Shown: piece by piece, positions 9,843 to 18,332 of the stretch
Layout of the letters: every line of letters starts with the position of its first letter
How positions within the stretch are numbered: position 1 is the stretch's first letter
From: Thiohalocapsa sp.
GTDB taxonomy: Bacteria > Pseudomonadota > Gammaproteobacteria > Chromatiales > Chromatiaceae
NCBI GenBank assembly: GCA_021736785.1
Contig: JAIPFF010000021.1
Coordinates: 21,742 to 85,741 of the forward strand
Reading direction: 5' to 3'
Length of the DNA: 64,000 nt
Made by a program: the position numbers and the translations under genes
The notes under the pieces: generated by a model
Told to the model about the DNA's origin: nothing
What the model saw: only the letters and a program-made list of their open reading frames with translations
The model's database searches: none

Positions 9843-10507
9843 GGCCGGGCAAGCTCCTGTTCTCTGCTGCGGCGGCGGTTGGGAAAGGGTGCTCCGGCTG
9901 CTACGGGCAGCGGCACCGTTTGTGATCGCATCGGGGCGCCTGCCGCGCGGCCACGGCGATGGCGGGAGCCCGCCCCGGCAGGTTCCGACAATCGGCGCCA
10001 TGGAGGGCGGCGCCGGCGGATGTTCGCGGCGGCGGAATCACGACCGCGCCTGCACCATATCACCGGCCGCCTGATTGTTGCGCCCGGCGGCCCTCGAGAT
10101 CAATCACCGCGTCGCCGAGCACGTCTTCGCCGGCGGCCGCGCATGCCTGCAGCGGACCTCGCGGCCCGTGATCCAGGTCGCGGTTCCCGAATAAGTCCCT
10201 GCGGCGAATGCCCATTCAGGCCGGTGAATTGAAAAATCTCATAGACTGGTTTTTCAGAATATTGCCATATAACGATACAGCCTGCCGAAACGTACCCCGA
10301 AGGGGTCGCCTAACCGGCGGCGATCCTGCATCGCTCAACCGCCGCGCGCAGCCGGCGCGCGAGGGGATCGGCACCGGTGGAGTCAGGCTAGGTCGGGCGG
10401 TTCCTTCGCGCCGCCGACGGCAGTCCATCGAGGCGACAGGACGCGGACGGCCGCCGGCACAGCCGGGGAACGACAACATTGTTCATCGAACACGGAGTTG
10501 CAACGTC
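9843..10507. other. 665-bp gap without a recognised gene
   Basis: I see no supported coding sequence. It is GC-rich except for an AT-rich patch around 10225-10280 that stands out and could hold a promoter for the small peptide at 10508; no textbook -35/-10 pair was found. ORFs on both strands here have skewed, low-information translations. Confidence 0.55.
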
Positions 10508-10612
10508 ATGCGTTACTTGGCAAAAATCAAAGCGCTGACCTTCAGCGAGATCATTTCGATCGTCCTCGTCATCGCCATTCCGTTGGCGATCGGCTACGGC
10601 TTGCTGGCCTGA
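10508..10612 (+). CDS. Putative 34-residue single-pass membrane peptide
   Basis: An ATG reading frame with GGAG ten bases upstream encodes a short basic N-terminus (MRYLAKIKAL) and one strongly hydrophobic helix (IISIVLVIAIPLAIGYGLLA) that runs to the C-terminus. The composition is what one expects of a small bioenergetic accessory subunit or regulatory membrane peptide, but I recognise no family. It is isolated: 666 nt downstream of the divergent ATP-grasp gene and 880 nt upstream of hynS, same strand as the hydrogenase operon. It could also be the translated part of a longer non-coding region. Confidence 0.5.
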   Translation: MRYLAKIKALTFSEIISIVLVIAIPLAIGYGLLA

Positions 10613-11190
10613 TCGAGCACTGATCGCCGCGCGGCGGCGCCGGGTTGTCCGGTGCCGCTGCCGCCCTTCCCGGTGGCTGCACCCCGGCAGCCCGCCCTAC
10701 CAACATTCTGCGCACGCCACGGCGCCCGGTGCGTTCGGTCGTGGCCCGTGCTGCGATACGCTTTCCACGAACGCCGCCTTTTCCCTGCACCCTCCGTTTT
10801 CCGTCGACGCTCGATTCCCGCCGGCACCACGTTTCACACCGGCACCACGCTTCCTACCGATCCCCGCTCTGCGCCGTTGCCCCTCTCTGCGCCCTTCGGC
10901 CCAACGCCAACGTCCGCACCCGGCCCCGCGGCGTCGGTCCAGACGCGCGCCCCCCGCGGCGATCACGCGCCCAAAGCCGCGAATGAAGCACACCGACAAT
11001 TCAATCAAGCGACTCAATAAAAGCCTCTCGTTTTGATAGGTTTATTAATTGCTTATTTACCCTTTTAACCAATTAACAGACCGGTGAATATCATCGTCGC
11101 TTTTGATTCATCGAAGTCGGCGGGCATTCTTCATGGCGAGCACCGGAGCCGGAGAAAACAACGGGCTCAATAACCAATACACAGCTCGAC

Positions 11191-11204
11191 TTGATCCAAG
11201 TCAA
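11191..11204 (+). promoter_or_regulatory. FNR/Anr-type binding site upstream of hynS
   Basis: TTGATCCAAGTCAA matches the FNR consensus TTGAT-N4-ATCAA at 9 of 10 positions. It lies 288 nt before the hynS start codon. In Thiocapsa roseopersicina the hyn genes are known to be induced under anoxia by an FNR homologue, so the site fits the operon. The start of transcription is not resolved. Confidence 0.75.
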
Positions 11205-11336
11205 ATGCTTTTTCAATGAGCCGAACGGGTCGAATTTTTCCGCCTACATTGAATACCACAAGCGCGGCCAATCGGTTTCCAACAAGTAATTCATCGTTTT
11301 TTCATGTAGTTCCGAGACACCGCAAGAGTGCCGTGA

Positions 11337-11350
11337 TTGACAATTATCAT
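11337..11350 (+). promoter_or_regulatory. Second, weaker FNR-like site
   Basis: TTGACAATTATCAT matches the FNR consensus at 8 of 10 positions. It overlaps the left arm of the inverted repeat ATTGACG-N6-CGTCAAT, so the two could be competing or composite sites. Confidence 0.4.
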
Positions 11351-11491
11351 TGACGCAATGACGTCAATTGGTGCGGAAAGGGATGAAATGCCACCGCCGA
11401 ACAATACCCTTACGCGGGCTGCGAACCGCGAGTGGTGGCTGATAAACAAGCCCATCAAAGGCAATTAAAAACCAACTTAGGAGGGCAATTA

Positions 11492-12556
11492 ATGGCAACC
11501 CAACCAACCCTGGGCGAGGTGCTTCAGAGCCAAGGCGTCAGCCGTCGCGCATTCATGAAATTCTGCTCCGCGACGGCATCATTGATGGCGCTGCCGGCGG
11601 GCATGGGCGCCGCGATGGCGGAAACACTGGCCAGCGCAAAGCGTCCGTCGGTTATTTGGCTCTCTTTCCAGGAATGCACGGGCTGCACCGAGGCGCTGAC
11701 TCGTTCGCACGCGCCGACCATCGAGGGGCTGATCTTCGATTTCGTTTCGCTGGATTACCACCACACGCTGCAAGCCGCCTCCGGAGACGCCGCGGAGCAT
11801 GCCCGCGAGCAGGCCCAGCACGACCATGCGGGGGAGTACCTCGTGCTGGTCGACGGGTCGATTCCGCTGATGGAGCACTGTTCGACCATCGCCGGCATCA
11901 GCAATGTGCAAATGCTCAAAGAGGCCTGCGCCGACGCCGCCGCGGTCATCAACATCGGCACCTGCTCCGCTTACGGCGGCTTGCCGATGGCAAAGCCCAA
12001 TCCCACCAACGCGGTCGCGGTCGGCGACATCATCACCGACAAGCCTATCGTCAACATCCCCGGCTGCCCGCCGATGCCTCTGGCCATTACCGGGGTCATC
12101 GCCCACTACCTGACCATGGGCGGCATGCCGGAACTGGACCACTTGGGCCGCCCGCAAGCGTTCTTCGGCGAGAACATCCACGACCGCTGTTATCGGCGCC
12201 CGTTCTACGACCGCGGCCAGTTCGCGGAGACCTTCGACGACGAGGGCGCCCGCAAAGGCTGGTGCCTGTACAAGCTCGGCTGCAAGGCCCCGACCACCTA
12301 CAACGCCTGCGCGCACCTGAAGTGGAACAACGGTGTCAGCTTCCCGATCCAGTCCGGTCACGGCTGCCTGGGCTGCTCGGAGCCCAACTTCTGGGACGCG
12401 CTGGCGGTGTACGACTCCCCGGCCAAAGGCCAGTTCGGCGACGGCGCCAAACTGGGTGCCGCAACCGTCGCCGGCGCGGCGCTCGGTGCCGGCGCAGCGG
12501 TGCTGGCGCGGCGCAAGAAGACGCGCATCGCGGAGGAAGAAGAGTCGGCGAGCTGA
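11492..12556 (+). CDS. hynS: [NiFe] hydrogenase small subunit (Isp-type, HynS)
   Basis: The 354-residue product is the electron-transfer subunit with three FeS clusters. A Tat signal has the motif SRRAFMK at residues 17-23 and a likely cleavage site after AMA (residue 43). The proximal-cluster CTGC motif is at 62-65; other ligand regions are NIGTCSAYGG, NIPGCPPMP, HDRCYRR, GWCLYKLGCKAPTTYNAC and GHGCLGCSE. The C-terminus has a hydrophobic Ala/Gly-rich helix followed by ARRKK, a membrane anchor. The start at 11492 is set by AGGAGGG six bases upstream; the 20 extra codons of the longer frame are discarded. It leads hynS-isp1-isp2-hynL; the interposed isp genes mark the HynSL type. Confidence 0.96.
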   Translation: MATQPTLGEVLQSQGVSRRAFMKFCSATASLMALPAGMGAAMAETLASAKRPSVIWLSFQECTGCTEALTRSHAPTIEGLIFDFVSLDYHHTLQAASGDAAEHAREQAQHDHAGEYLVLVDGSIPLMEHCSTIAGISNVQMLKEACADAAAVINIGTCSAYGGLPMAKPNPTNAVAVGDIITDKPIVNIPGCPPMPLAITGVIAHYLTMGGMPELDHLGRPQAFFGENIHDRCYRRPFYDRGQFAETFDDEGARKGWCLYKLGCKAPTTYNACAHLKWNNGVSFPIQSGHGCLGCSEPNFWDALAVYDSPAKGQFGDGAKLGAATVAGAALGAGAAVLARRKKTRIAEEEESAS

Positions 12557-12658
12557 CAGCCGCACCCGACAAATCCCGACCGGTCCGCTCGGCGGGCGGG
12601 TGCGGGAAGACAAGGCATCTACACACCAAAATCAAAAACCACCGGAGGACAGAACCCC

Positions 12659-13309
12659 ATGACTCTCCTGGAATTTGCGCGCGGACCGGCGATTCACGCA
12701 TCGCTGATCATCCTCGTCGCCGGCAGCATGATCCGTCTCGTCGGCGTGCTTGCGTTGACGCGGGGCGCGGACCTCTCGCGCCCGCGTGACGTGTTCGGCA
12801 ACTTCAAGGGCTATCGCACCGTATTCAGCCGGGCCTGGCCCAGTGACGAGTTCACCATCGTGACCCGTTACCAAACCGCGATGGCCTATGTTTTCCATAT
12901 CGCGACCCTGTTGGTCGTCGTCGCCATCGTGCCCCACATCGAGTTCATTACAAGCCTCACCGGTCTGTCCTGGCCGGGCCTGCCGAACTGGATCGGCGTC
13001 GCGCTCGGCACCATCGCGCTGGTTTCGCTGATCGCGCTGATCATGCGCCGGCTCTCCAAGCCCGAGGTCTACAACTCGACCGTCGGCGACTACGTCACCT
13101 GGATCATCGTCGCCCTGCCGCTGATCACCGGCCTAATGGCCTTCGCCCATGTCGGCCTGCGCTACGAGACGATGCTGGCGCTGCATATCCTGAGCTCGGC
13201 GCTGTTGTTCGCCTACTTCCCGTTCAGCAAGCTGATGCACGCCTTCTGGTTCTTGTTCTCGCGCGCCCAGAGCGGCGTCGCCTATGCGCATAAGGGGGTC
13301 CGGATATGA
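12659..13309 (+). CDS. isp1: Hydrogenase-associated b-type cytochrome Isp1
   Basis: The 216-residue integral membrane protein has five hydrophobic segments (around residues 8-30, 75-98, 115-135, 142-163 and 168-195) and His residues in or near them, in the NarI/DsrM style of dihaem cytochrome b. By analogy with Thiocapsa Isp1 it links the periplasmic hydrogenase to the quinone pool or to Isp2. It follows hynS by 102 nt with a GGAGG ribosome-binding site and overlaps isp2 by ATGA, so the two are translationally coupled. Confidence 0.92.
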   Translation: MTLLEFARGPAIHASLIILVAGSMIRLVGVLALTRGADLSRPRDVFGNFKGYRTVFSRAWPSDEFTIVTRYQTAMAYVFHIATLLVVVAIVPHIEFITSLTGLSWPGLPNWIGVALGTIALVSLIALIMRRLSKPEVYNSTVGDYVTWIIVALPLITGLMAFAHVGLRYETMLALHILSSALLFAYFPFSKLMHAFWFLFSRAQSGVAYAHKGVRI

Positions 13310-14718
13310 GCGCCCAGTTGGAAACGACACAGGTCTTCCCGAGCTTCGAGCAGGTCTATCAGGGTCTCGCCGGACAGATCGGCATGCTGCGTCAAATGGC
13401 ACCGGAACCGACCAAGTCCGAAGAGCGCCGCCTCGCCGGCGCCATCAATACGCTGGTGGAAGAGACCAACGCCGACGAAGCCGTCTGGCTGGAAAGCTGC
13501 ATCCACTGCGGCCAGTGCACCACCGCCTGCCACTTCTTCCAGGCCACCGGCGAGGCCAAATATGCGCCGATGCGCAAGATGGACCTCTACCGGCGCGTCT
13601 ACCGGCGCGAGGTCAGCCCGCTGCGCTGGCTGTTCAAGCTTGCCACTCGCCCGGTCAAGCTGAAGGACTTCGAGGAAGCTCAAGAGCTGATCTACGACTC
13701 ATGCTCCGAGTGCGGACGCTGCACGATGGTCTGCCCGATGGGCATCGACACCGCGTCGCTGGTTCATCACATGCGAAGCGCAATGGTCGCGGCGGAGTTG
13801 GTGCCGCCGGAGCTCTCGGCACTGCGCATGGAGCAGAAAAACGCCGGAACCGTGTTCGGCTCATCGCCGGAAACACTGAAGAAGATGATCGACACCATCC
13901 GCACGCATTACGGCGTCGAGATCCCGCTCGACCTGCGCGAGGCGGAGGTCATGGTGCTCAGTTCCGCGGTTGATCTGGTCGCCAACGGCAACGGCCTGCT
14001 GGCGACGGCCAGGATCATGAATCACATCGGCGTCGACTGGACGATTTGCTCCGACGGTTTCGAGAGCGCCAATTTCGGACTGCTCTCGGGCGATATGTCG
14101 CTTTGGAGGATGCAGGCCGACCCGATCGTCGCGGCCGCCCAGCGCATCGGCGCGAAGACCCTGGTCATCGCCGAATGCGGACACGCCTATCCTGCACTGC
14201 GCTGGAACCCGATGCTGCGCAGCGGCGCCCTGCCGTTCGAAATGATGTACATGTCCGAGTTCCTGGGCAGGCAGGCCAAGGCCGGCAAGTTACGGTTGCG
14301 GCCGCTGGAGGGCAAGGTCACTTATCACGACCCGTGCAAGACGGGCCGGCGGGGCGGCGCCTTCGACGAGCCGCGGGCGGTGCTCAAGGCGCTCGGGGCC
14401 GACTTCGTCGAGCTGCCCGCCAACAAGGAATACAACTGGTGCTGCGGCGGCGGCGCGGGCATCTTCCTGCTCGAGGACGCCACCCGGCTGCGCGACGAGT
14501 CGTTCAAGATCAAGATCCGGGAGGTCAACGAAACCGGCGCCGAGGCGGTCGTGGTCAGCTGCGCCAGCTGCCGCCTCAACTTCGAGGCCGGCCGGCAAAA
14601 GAACCACTGGGACAAGCGCGTGGATAGCCTGGTCGAACTGGTCGCCGACCATCTGATCGACGGCCCGACGCCGATCAGCGGCAAGAAAGCGGCGGACGCC
14701 GAAGGAGCCGTGGCATGA
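13306..14718 (+). CDS. isp2: Hydrogenase-associated iron-sulfur protein Isp2 (HdrD/DsrK-like)
   Basis: The 470-residue protein has two 4Fe-4S motifs near the N-terminus, CIHCGQCTTAC (Cys65, 68, 71, 75) and CSECGRCTMVC (Cys133, 136, 139, 143). Two CCG-type domains follow; the second shows NWCCGGGAG and CASC. This is the HdrD/GlpC/DsrK architecture, a cytoplasmic FeS protein that acts with a cytochrome b (Isp1). It is thought to pass electrons between the hydrogenase and a cytoplasmic redox partner, possibly sulfur metabolism. Start and stop overlap isp1 and hynL by ATGA. Confidence 0.94.
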   Translation: MSAQLETTQVFPSFEQVYQGLAGQIGMLRQMAPEPTKSEERRLAGAINTLVEETNADEAVWLESCIHCGQCTTACHFFQATGEAKYAPMRKMDLYRRVYRREVSPLRWLFKLATRPVKLKDFEEAQELIYDSCSECGRCTMVCPMGIDTASLVHHMRSAMVAAELVPPELSALRMEQKNAGTVFGSSPETLKKMIDTIRTHYGVEIPLDLREAEVMVLSSAVDLVANGNGLLATARIMNHIGVDWTICSDGFESANFGLLSGDMSLWRMQADPIVAAAQRIGAKTLVIAECGHAYPALRWNPMLRSGALPFEMMYMSEFLGRQAKAGKLRLRPLEGKVTYHDPCKTGRRGGAFDEPRAVLKALGADFVELPANKEYNWCCGGGAGIFLLEDATRLRDESFKIKIREVNETGAEAVVVSCASCRLNFEAGRQKNHWDKRVDSLVELVADHLIDGPTPISGKKAADAEGAVA

Positions 14719-16445
14719 GCGCGCGCGTTGTTGTCGATCCCATTACCCGCATCGAAGGACACCTGCGCATCGAGGCGCAAATGAACGGCGGCATCATCGA
14801 AGACGCGTTCTCGAGCGGAACGATGGTGCGCGGCATCGAGACCATCGTCCAAGGCCGCGACCCGCGCGAGGTCTGGGCCTTCTCGCAGCGCATCTGCGGT
14901 GTCTGCACGCTGGTGCACGGCTTGGCGGCGGTGCGCGCCGTCGAAGATGCGCTCGATTGGAAGATCCCGCCCAATGCCGAGCTGATCCGCAATCTGATGG
15001 TCGGCTCCCAGTACGTGCACGACCATGTCATGCACTTCTATCACTTGCATGCACTGGATTGGGTCGACGTGGTCTCGGCGCTGAAGGCGGATCCGAAAGC
15101 AACATCCGAACTGGCACAAAGCATCGGCGGTTCCGCCAAGTCGTCACCGGGCTACTTCTCCGATGTCCTGAAGAAGCTAAAGAGCTTCGTCGACAACGGC
15201 CAACTCGGCATCTTCGCCAACGGCTACTGGGGCCACCCGGCCTATCGGCTGCCGCCGGAGGCGAACCTGATGGCGCTGGCGCATTATCTGGATGCGCTGG
15301 CCTGGCAGCGCGATGTCTCCGAGCTGCACGCGATCTTCGGCGGCCGCAACCCGCATCCGAACATGTGCGTCGGCGGCATGCCCTGCGCCATCAGCCTGGA
15401 CTCGGGCAAGCAGGCAGGCACGGCATTGGACGTGGTGGGCCTGGAACGGGTGCGCAACACGATCGCGAAGATGCAGGAGTTCGTCCATCAGGTCTACGTA
15501 CCCGACACGCTCGCCATCGCCGGCTATTACAAGGACTGGTTCAACAGGGGCGAGGCCGTCGGCAACTTCATGTGCTTCGGCGACTTCCCGGCCAAGGGCT
15601 TCGGCGATGCCGACAGCTACATGATCCCCGCGGGCGTCATCCTGAACCGGGATCTATCCCACATCGAGCCGGTCGACCTCGATGCCGAGGGCGAGATCCA
15701 GGAGTTCGTCTCCCGCGCCTGGTACGACTATGCCGAAGGCAAGGACGCCGGACTGCATCCGTACAAGGGTGAGACGGAATTCGCCTACACCGGCCCCGAG
15801 CCGCCTTACAAGCAGCTCGATGTGGACAACCAGTATTCGTGGCTGAAGTCGCCGCGCTGGCGCGGCAAGGCCATGGAGGTCGGCCCGCTGGCGCGCATGC
15901 TGATGCTCTACGCCAGCGGCGACGAGCAGGCGACCACAATGGTCGACTCGACGCTTGCGCAGCTCGAGCTGCCCATCGACGCCCTCTACTCGACCATGGG
16001 CAGAACGGCGGCGCGCGCCCTCGAGACGGCGATCATGGTGGATGCGCTGTCGGGTTGGTACGACAACCTGCTGGCCAATATCAAGGCCGGCGATACCAAG
16101 ACGTTCAACGAACAGTACTGGGATCCGCGCACTTGGCCGCAACGGTCCCAGGGTGTCGGGCACATGGAGGCGCCGCGTGGCGCGCTCGGCCACTGGATCG
16201 TCATCGAAGACGGCAAAACAGCCAATTACCAAGCAGTCGTGCCCAGCACTTGGATGGCCGGGCCGCGAGACGCTCAGAACCAAAAGGGTCCCTACGAGGC
16301 TGCACTGGCGGGTCATACGCTGCACGATCCCGATCAGCCGATCGAGATCCTGCGCACGATCCACAGTTTCGACCCCTGCATCGCGTGCGCGGTGCATCTG
16401 ACCGACCCGAATGGCGAGGAGGTACTCAGCGTCAACGTGCGATAG
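14715..16445 (+). CDS. hynL: [NiFe] hydrogenase large subunit (HynL)
   Basis: The 576-residue catalytic subunit binds the NiFe centre through RICGVC (Cys61, Cys64) and DPCIAC near the C-terminus (Cys555, Cys558). The last 15 residues after His561 form the peptide removed by a maturation endopeptidase (HynD type), which is not encoded in this window; nor are hyp genes. Start overlaps isp2 by ATGA. A GC-rich hairpin (16481-16489/16514-16522) lies between this gene and the next small ORF. Confidence 0.97.
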   Translation: MSARVVVDPITRIEGHLRIEAQMNGGIIEDAFSSGTMVRGIETIVQGRDPREVWAFSQRICGVCTLVHGLAAVRAVEDALDWKIPPNAELIRNLMVGSQYVHDHVMHFYHLHALDWVDVVSALKADPKATSELAQSIGGSAKSSPGYFSDVLKKLKSFVDNGQLGIFANGYWGHPAYRLPPEANLMALAHYLDALAWQRDVSELHAIFGGRNPHPNMCVGGMPCAISLDSGKQAGTALDVVGLERVRNTIAKMQEFVHQVYVPDTLAIAGYYKDWFNRGEAVGNFMCFGDFPAKGFGDADSYMIPAGVILNRDLSHIEPVDLDAEGEIQEFVSRAWYDYAEGKDAGLHPYKGETEFAYTGPEPPYKQLDVDNQYSWLKSPRWRGKAMEVGPLARMLMLYASGDEQATTMVDSTLAQLELPIDALYSTMGRTAARALETAIMVDALSGWYDNLLANIKAGDTKTFNEQYWDPRTWPQRSQGVGHMEAPRGALGHWIVIEDGKTANYQAVVPSTWMAGPRDAQNQKGPYEAALAGHTLHDPDQPIEILRTIHSFDPCIACAVHLTDPNGEEVLSVNVR

Positions 16446-16557
16446 CACGCATGAGGGGGCTGCCTATGCAGCCGCGGCCGGCGCGCGGGCGACGATCCCA
16501 AAACAACTACCGGCCCGCGCGCAGGCCGTTCACAACTGCCAAAGGAGGAATTGAACC

Positions 16558-16872
16558 GTGATTTCGCAGGTAAAATTGGCCGAGCTCCATGTCAAGGCGT
16601 TCCTATCGCAACAGAAGCGCCAGGATGAGTTGAACGAGCAACAATGCGCCCACCACACCGGCAACTGCGGTTGCACCCCCGAGACCGAGCAGGACGACAC
16701 CTGGCGGCAGGCCGCCATCAACTGCGCGGGCCCGTTGTGCATCATCGATGCAATTGCCCAGGCCGAAGAGAGTTGGGTCGAACTGTTCGAGCATGCCCCG
16801 CGCTGCAAGCTGCCCCGCTCGGATGAAGACAGCACCCCGGCTCAACGCCGCTTGGTGCCGCGGCTCGCTTGA
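16558..16872 (+). CDS. Small cysteine-containing protein downstream of hynL
   Basis: This 104-residue protein starts at GTG with an excellent AAAGGAGGA upstream, which argues that it is translated. It has five Cys before the tail, in the patterns C-x7-C-x-C (QQCAHHTGNCGC) and INCAGPLC. The charged helical N-terminus and acidic middle suggest a soluble cytoplasmic protein. No family is recognised. It lies 112 nt after hynL, same strand, so it may belong to the operon and serve in hydrogenase assembly or electron transfer; that is inference from position only. Confidence 0.65.
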   Translation: MISQVKLAELHVKAFLSQQKRQDELNEQQCAHHTGNCGCTPETEQDDTWRQAAINCAGPLCIIDAIAQAEESWVELFEHAPRCKLPRSDEDSTPAQRRLVPRLA

Positions 16873-16957
16873 GCGGGCACCCGGCGGGCACCCGGCGCAG
16901 CAGGCGCGGGGACTCGCCGTCCGCCCGACGAAGTCGCGGCCGGTCGCCGACGGACTT

Positions 16958-18034
16958 TCAGTGTCGCCGCCCTTTCGGCGGCGGAGATATGGAGCCGGGC
17001 AGGCGCAGCGTGACGCGGATCGGGTGGTGGTCGGACGGGGGTGGCTCGGTGTCATAGCCGATTGCGGCATAGCTGCGATGCAACACCCAGTCCTTCGCCT
17101 CGCCGCCGAAGACGAAATGATCGATGGCGAACGGATAGCGCGGGTTATAGGGGAACGGGAAGGGTCGGCCCGCGTTGGCGAGGGTCAAGTCGGCATCCCC
17201 GTCGCGCACCTCGGTGCCTTCGATGCAGCGGCGCCCGAGTGCATCGTGGGTGCGCCAGCGGCAGATCATGCCGTCGTCGATGGCGGCCCAGAAGTCGTCT
17301 TCGGGCTGGTCCAACTGGCGGTTGAAATCGCCGAGCAGCACGAAGGGCGCATCGGCTCGGGCCCGGTCGTCGATCCATGCCTCCAGAATGCCCCGCTGCC
17401 GGCGCAGTTCCAAACACTGCGCGCGGCGTATTTTGCGCACTCGGTCATCGCCGCCGAGACGGCCCCAGGCACACCCCGATTTCAGGTGCAGCGAGACTAA
17501 TTCCAGCGCCTCGAACCGATCGCCGCCCGAAAGCCCCGCGCTCGGCTCGAGCAGAATCCGCACCGCCCAGCGCCGGCGCTCGAGGCCGATCGCCTCGAAC
17601 GCGGGCAGCACCCGATAACGCAATCCCGATGCGGCCATCCGCGATCGATTGACGGCAAAGCCGGTACGCAGCGCCGTGAGACGCTGCCCCGGCATGCCGC
17701 GGCACGGCGACCGACCGCGAACCCGCCGCTCGGAGACGACGATATCGTAGATCGCGGGATCGAAGATCCGGGCCACGGCGCGGTCGTTTTCGACCTCCTG
17801 CAGCGCCACGATGTCGGCATCGAGCCGCTGCGCGCTCTCGCGCAGGAGCGCGTAGTCCGCATCCGTGCGCGGGCGGCAGCCATCTCCGTTACGCTCGGCC
17901 AGATGCTGAAGATTCCAACTTCCCAACCTCAGGTGTGTCGCGGCTTCGCCTTGCGTACAGCCGCTCAAGACCAGCGCCATCGCCGCGACGCACCAGCCGA
18001 ACCGCCTCCGCACCGCCACCCTTTTCGAGTGCAT
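16958..18034 (-). CDS. Endonuclease/exonuclease/phosphatase-family lipoprotein
   Basis: The 358-residue product begins at the ATG giving a basic N-terminus and lipobox LSGC, so it is probably a membrane-anchored lipoprotein. The EEP fold is visible: RLGSWNLQHL, DIVALQEVEND (catalytic Glu), SLHLKSGC, FVLLGDFNRQLD (Asp/Asn pair) and PSDHHPIRV (terminal Asp-His). EEP enzymes cleave phosphodiester or phosphate ester bonds; the substrate cannot be named. The open frame extends further upstream (to 18655) but that part has no homology-like content and overlaps the opposite gene. Confidence 0.88.
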   Translation of the reverse strand: MHSKRVAVRRRFGWCVAAMALVLSGCTQGEAATHLRLGSWNLQHLAERNGDGCRPRTDADYALLRESAQRLDADIVALQEVENDRAVARIFDPAIYDIVVSERRVRGRSPCRGMPGQRLTALRTGFAVNRSRMAASGLRYRVLPAFEAIGLERRRWAVRILLEPSAGLSGGDRFEALELVSLHLKSGCAWGRLGGDDRVRKIRRAQCLELRRQRGILEAWIDDRARADAPFVLLGDFNRQLDQPEDDFWAAIDDGMICRWRTHDALGRRCIEGTEVRDGDADLTLANAGRPFPFPYNPRYPFAIDHFVFGGEAKDWVLHRSYAAIGYDTEPPPSDHHPIRVTLRLPGSISPPPKGRRH

Positions 18035-18332
18035 CGCAACACCCTGTGCGGATCTCATTCGCCGGCACGCCGATGACAACGGCTCGCGCACCCGGCCGGA
18101 TGACGGCGCATTGCAGACAAACATCGGTCGGCACGCCGGGCAAGCCTCGCCTGCCCCCGCCGCTTCGCTATGATTAGCCACCCGTGTTCCCGGTTCAATC
18201 ATCGGACCGTGAGCTCCAACCGAGCGGCAGCCGCCCGTCGGCACATCGCGGCATCGGATGACACGCGGTGCGGCCCGTCCGATGCGCCGCGACACCACCC
18301 GATGACGATTCCACCACAGTACTGGAGGCCAT

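Larger units (their letters stand above)
10613..11491 (+). promoter_or_regulatory. Long AT-rich leader/control region of the hydrogenase operon
   Basis: No coding sequence is supported in this 879-bp stretch. The first 400 bases are GC-rich and hold an imperfect 18-bp direct repeat (10821-10856, CCGGCACCACGyTTCmyA). From about 11020 the composition turns clearly AT-rich for this genome. That part has an inverted repeat TTAATTG...CAATTAA (11045-11051/11070-11076), an FNR-like box (11191-11204), a weaker one (11337-11350) and the inverted repeat ATTGACG...CGTCAAT (11349-11355/11362-11368). Confidence 0.7.

Noticed and set aside
10645..11020. Two overlapping Pro/Arg/Thr-rich plus-strand frames in the hyn upstream gap
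   Set aside because: Low-complexity translations in two frames at once, no convincing ribosome-binding site, no family.
16481..16522. GC hairpin between hynL and the next small gene as a terminator
   Set aside because: The 9-bp stem has a 24-nt loop and no T-tract, so I treat it as a possible processing site only.
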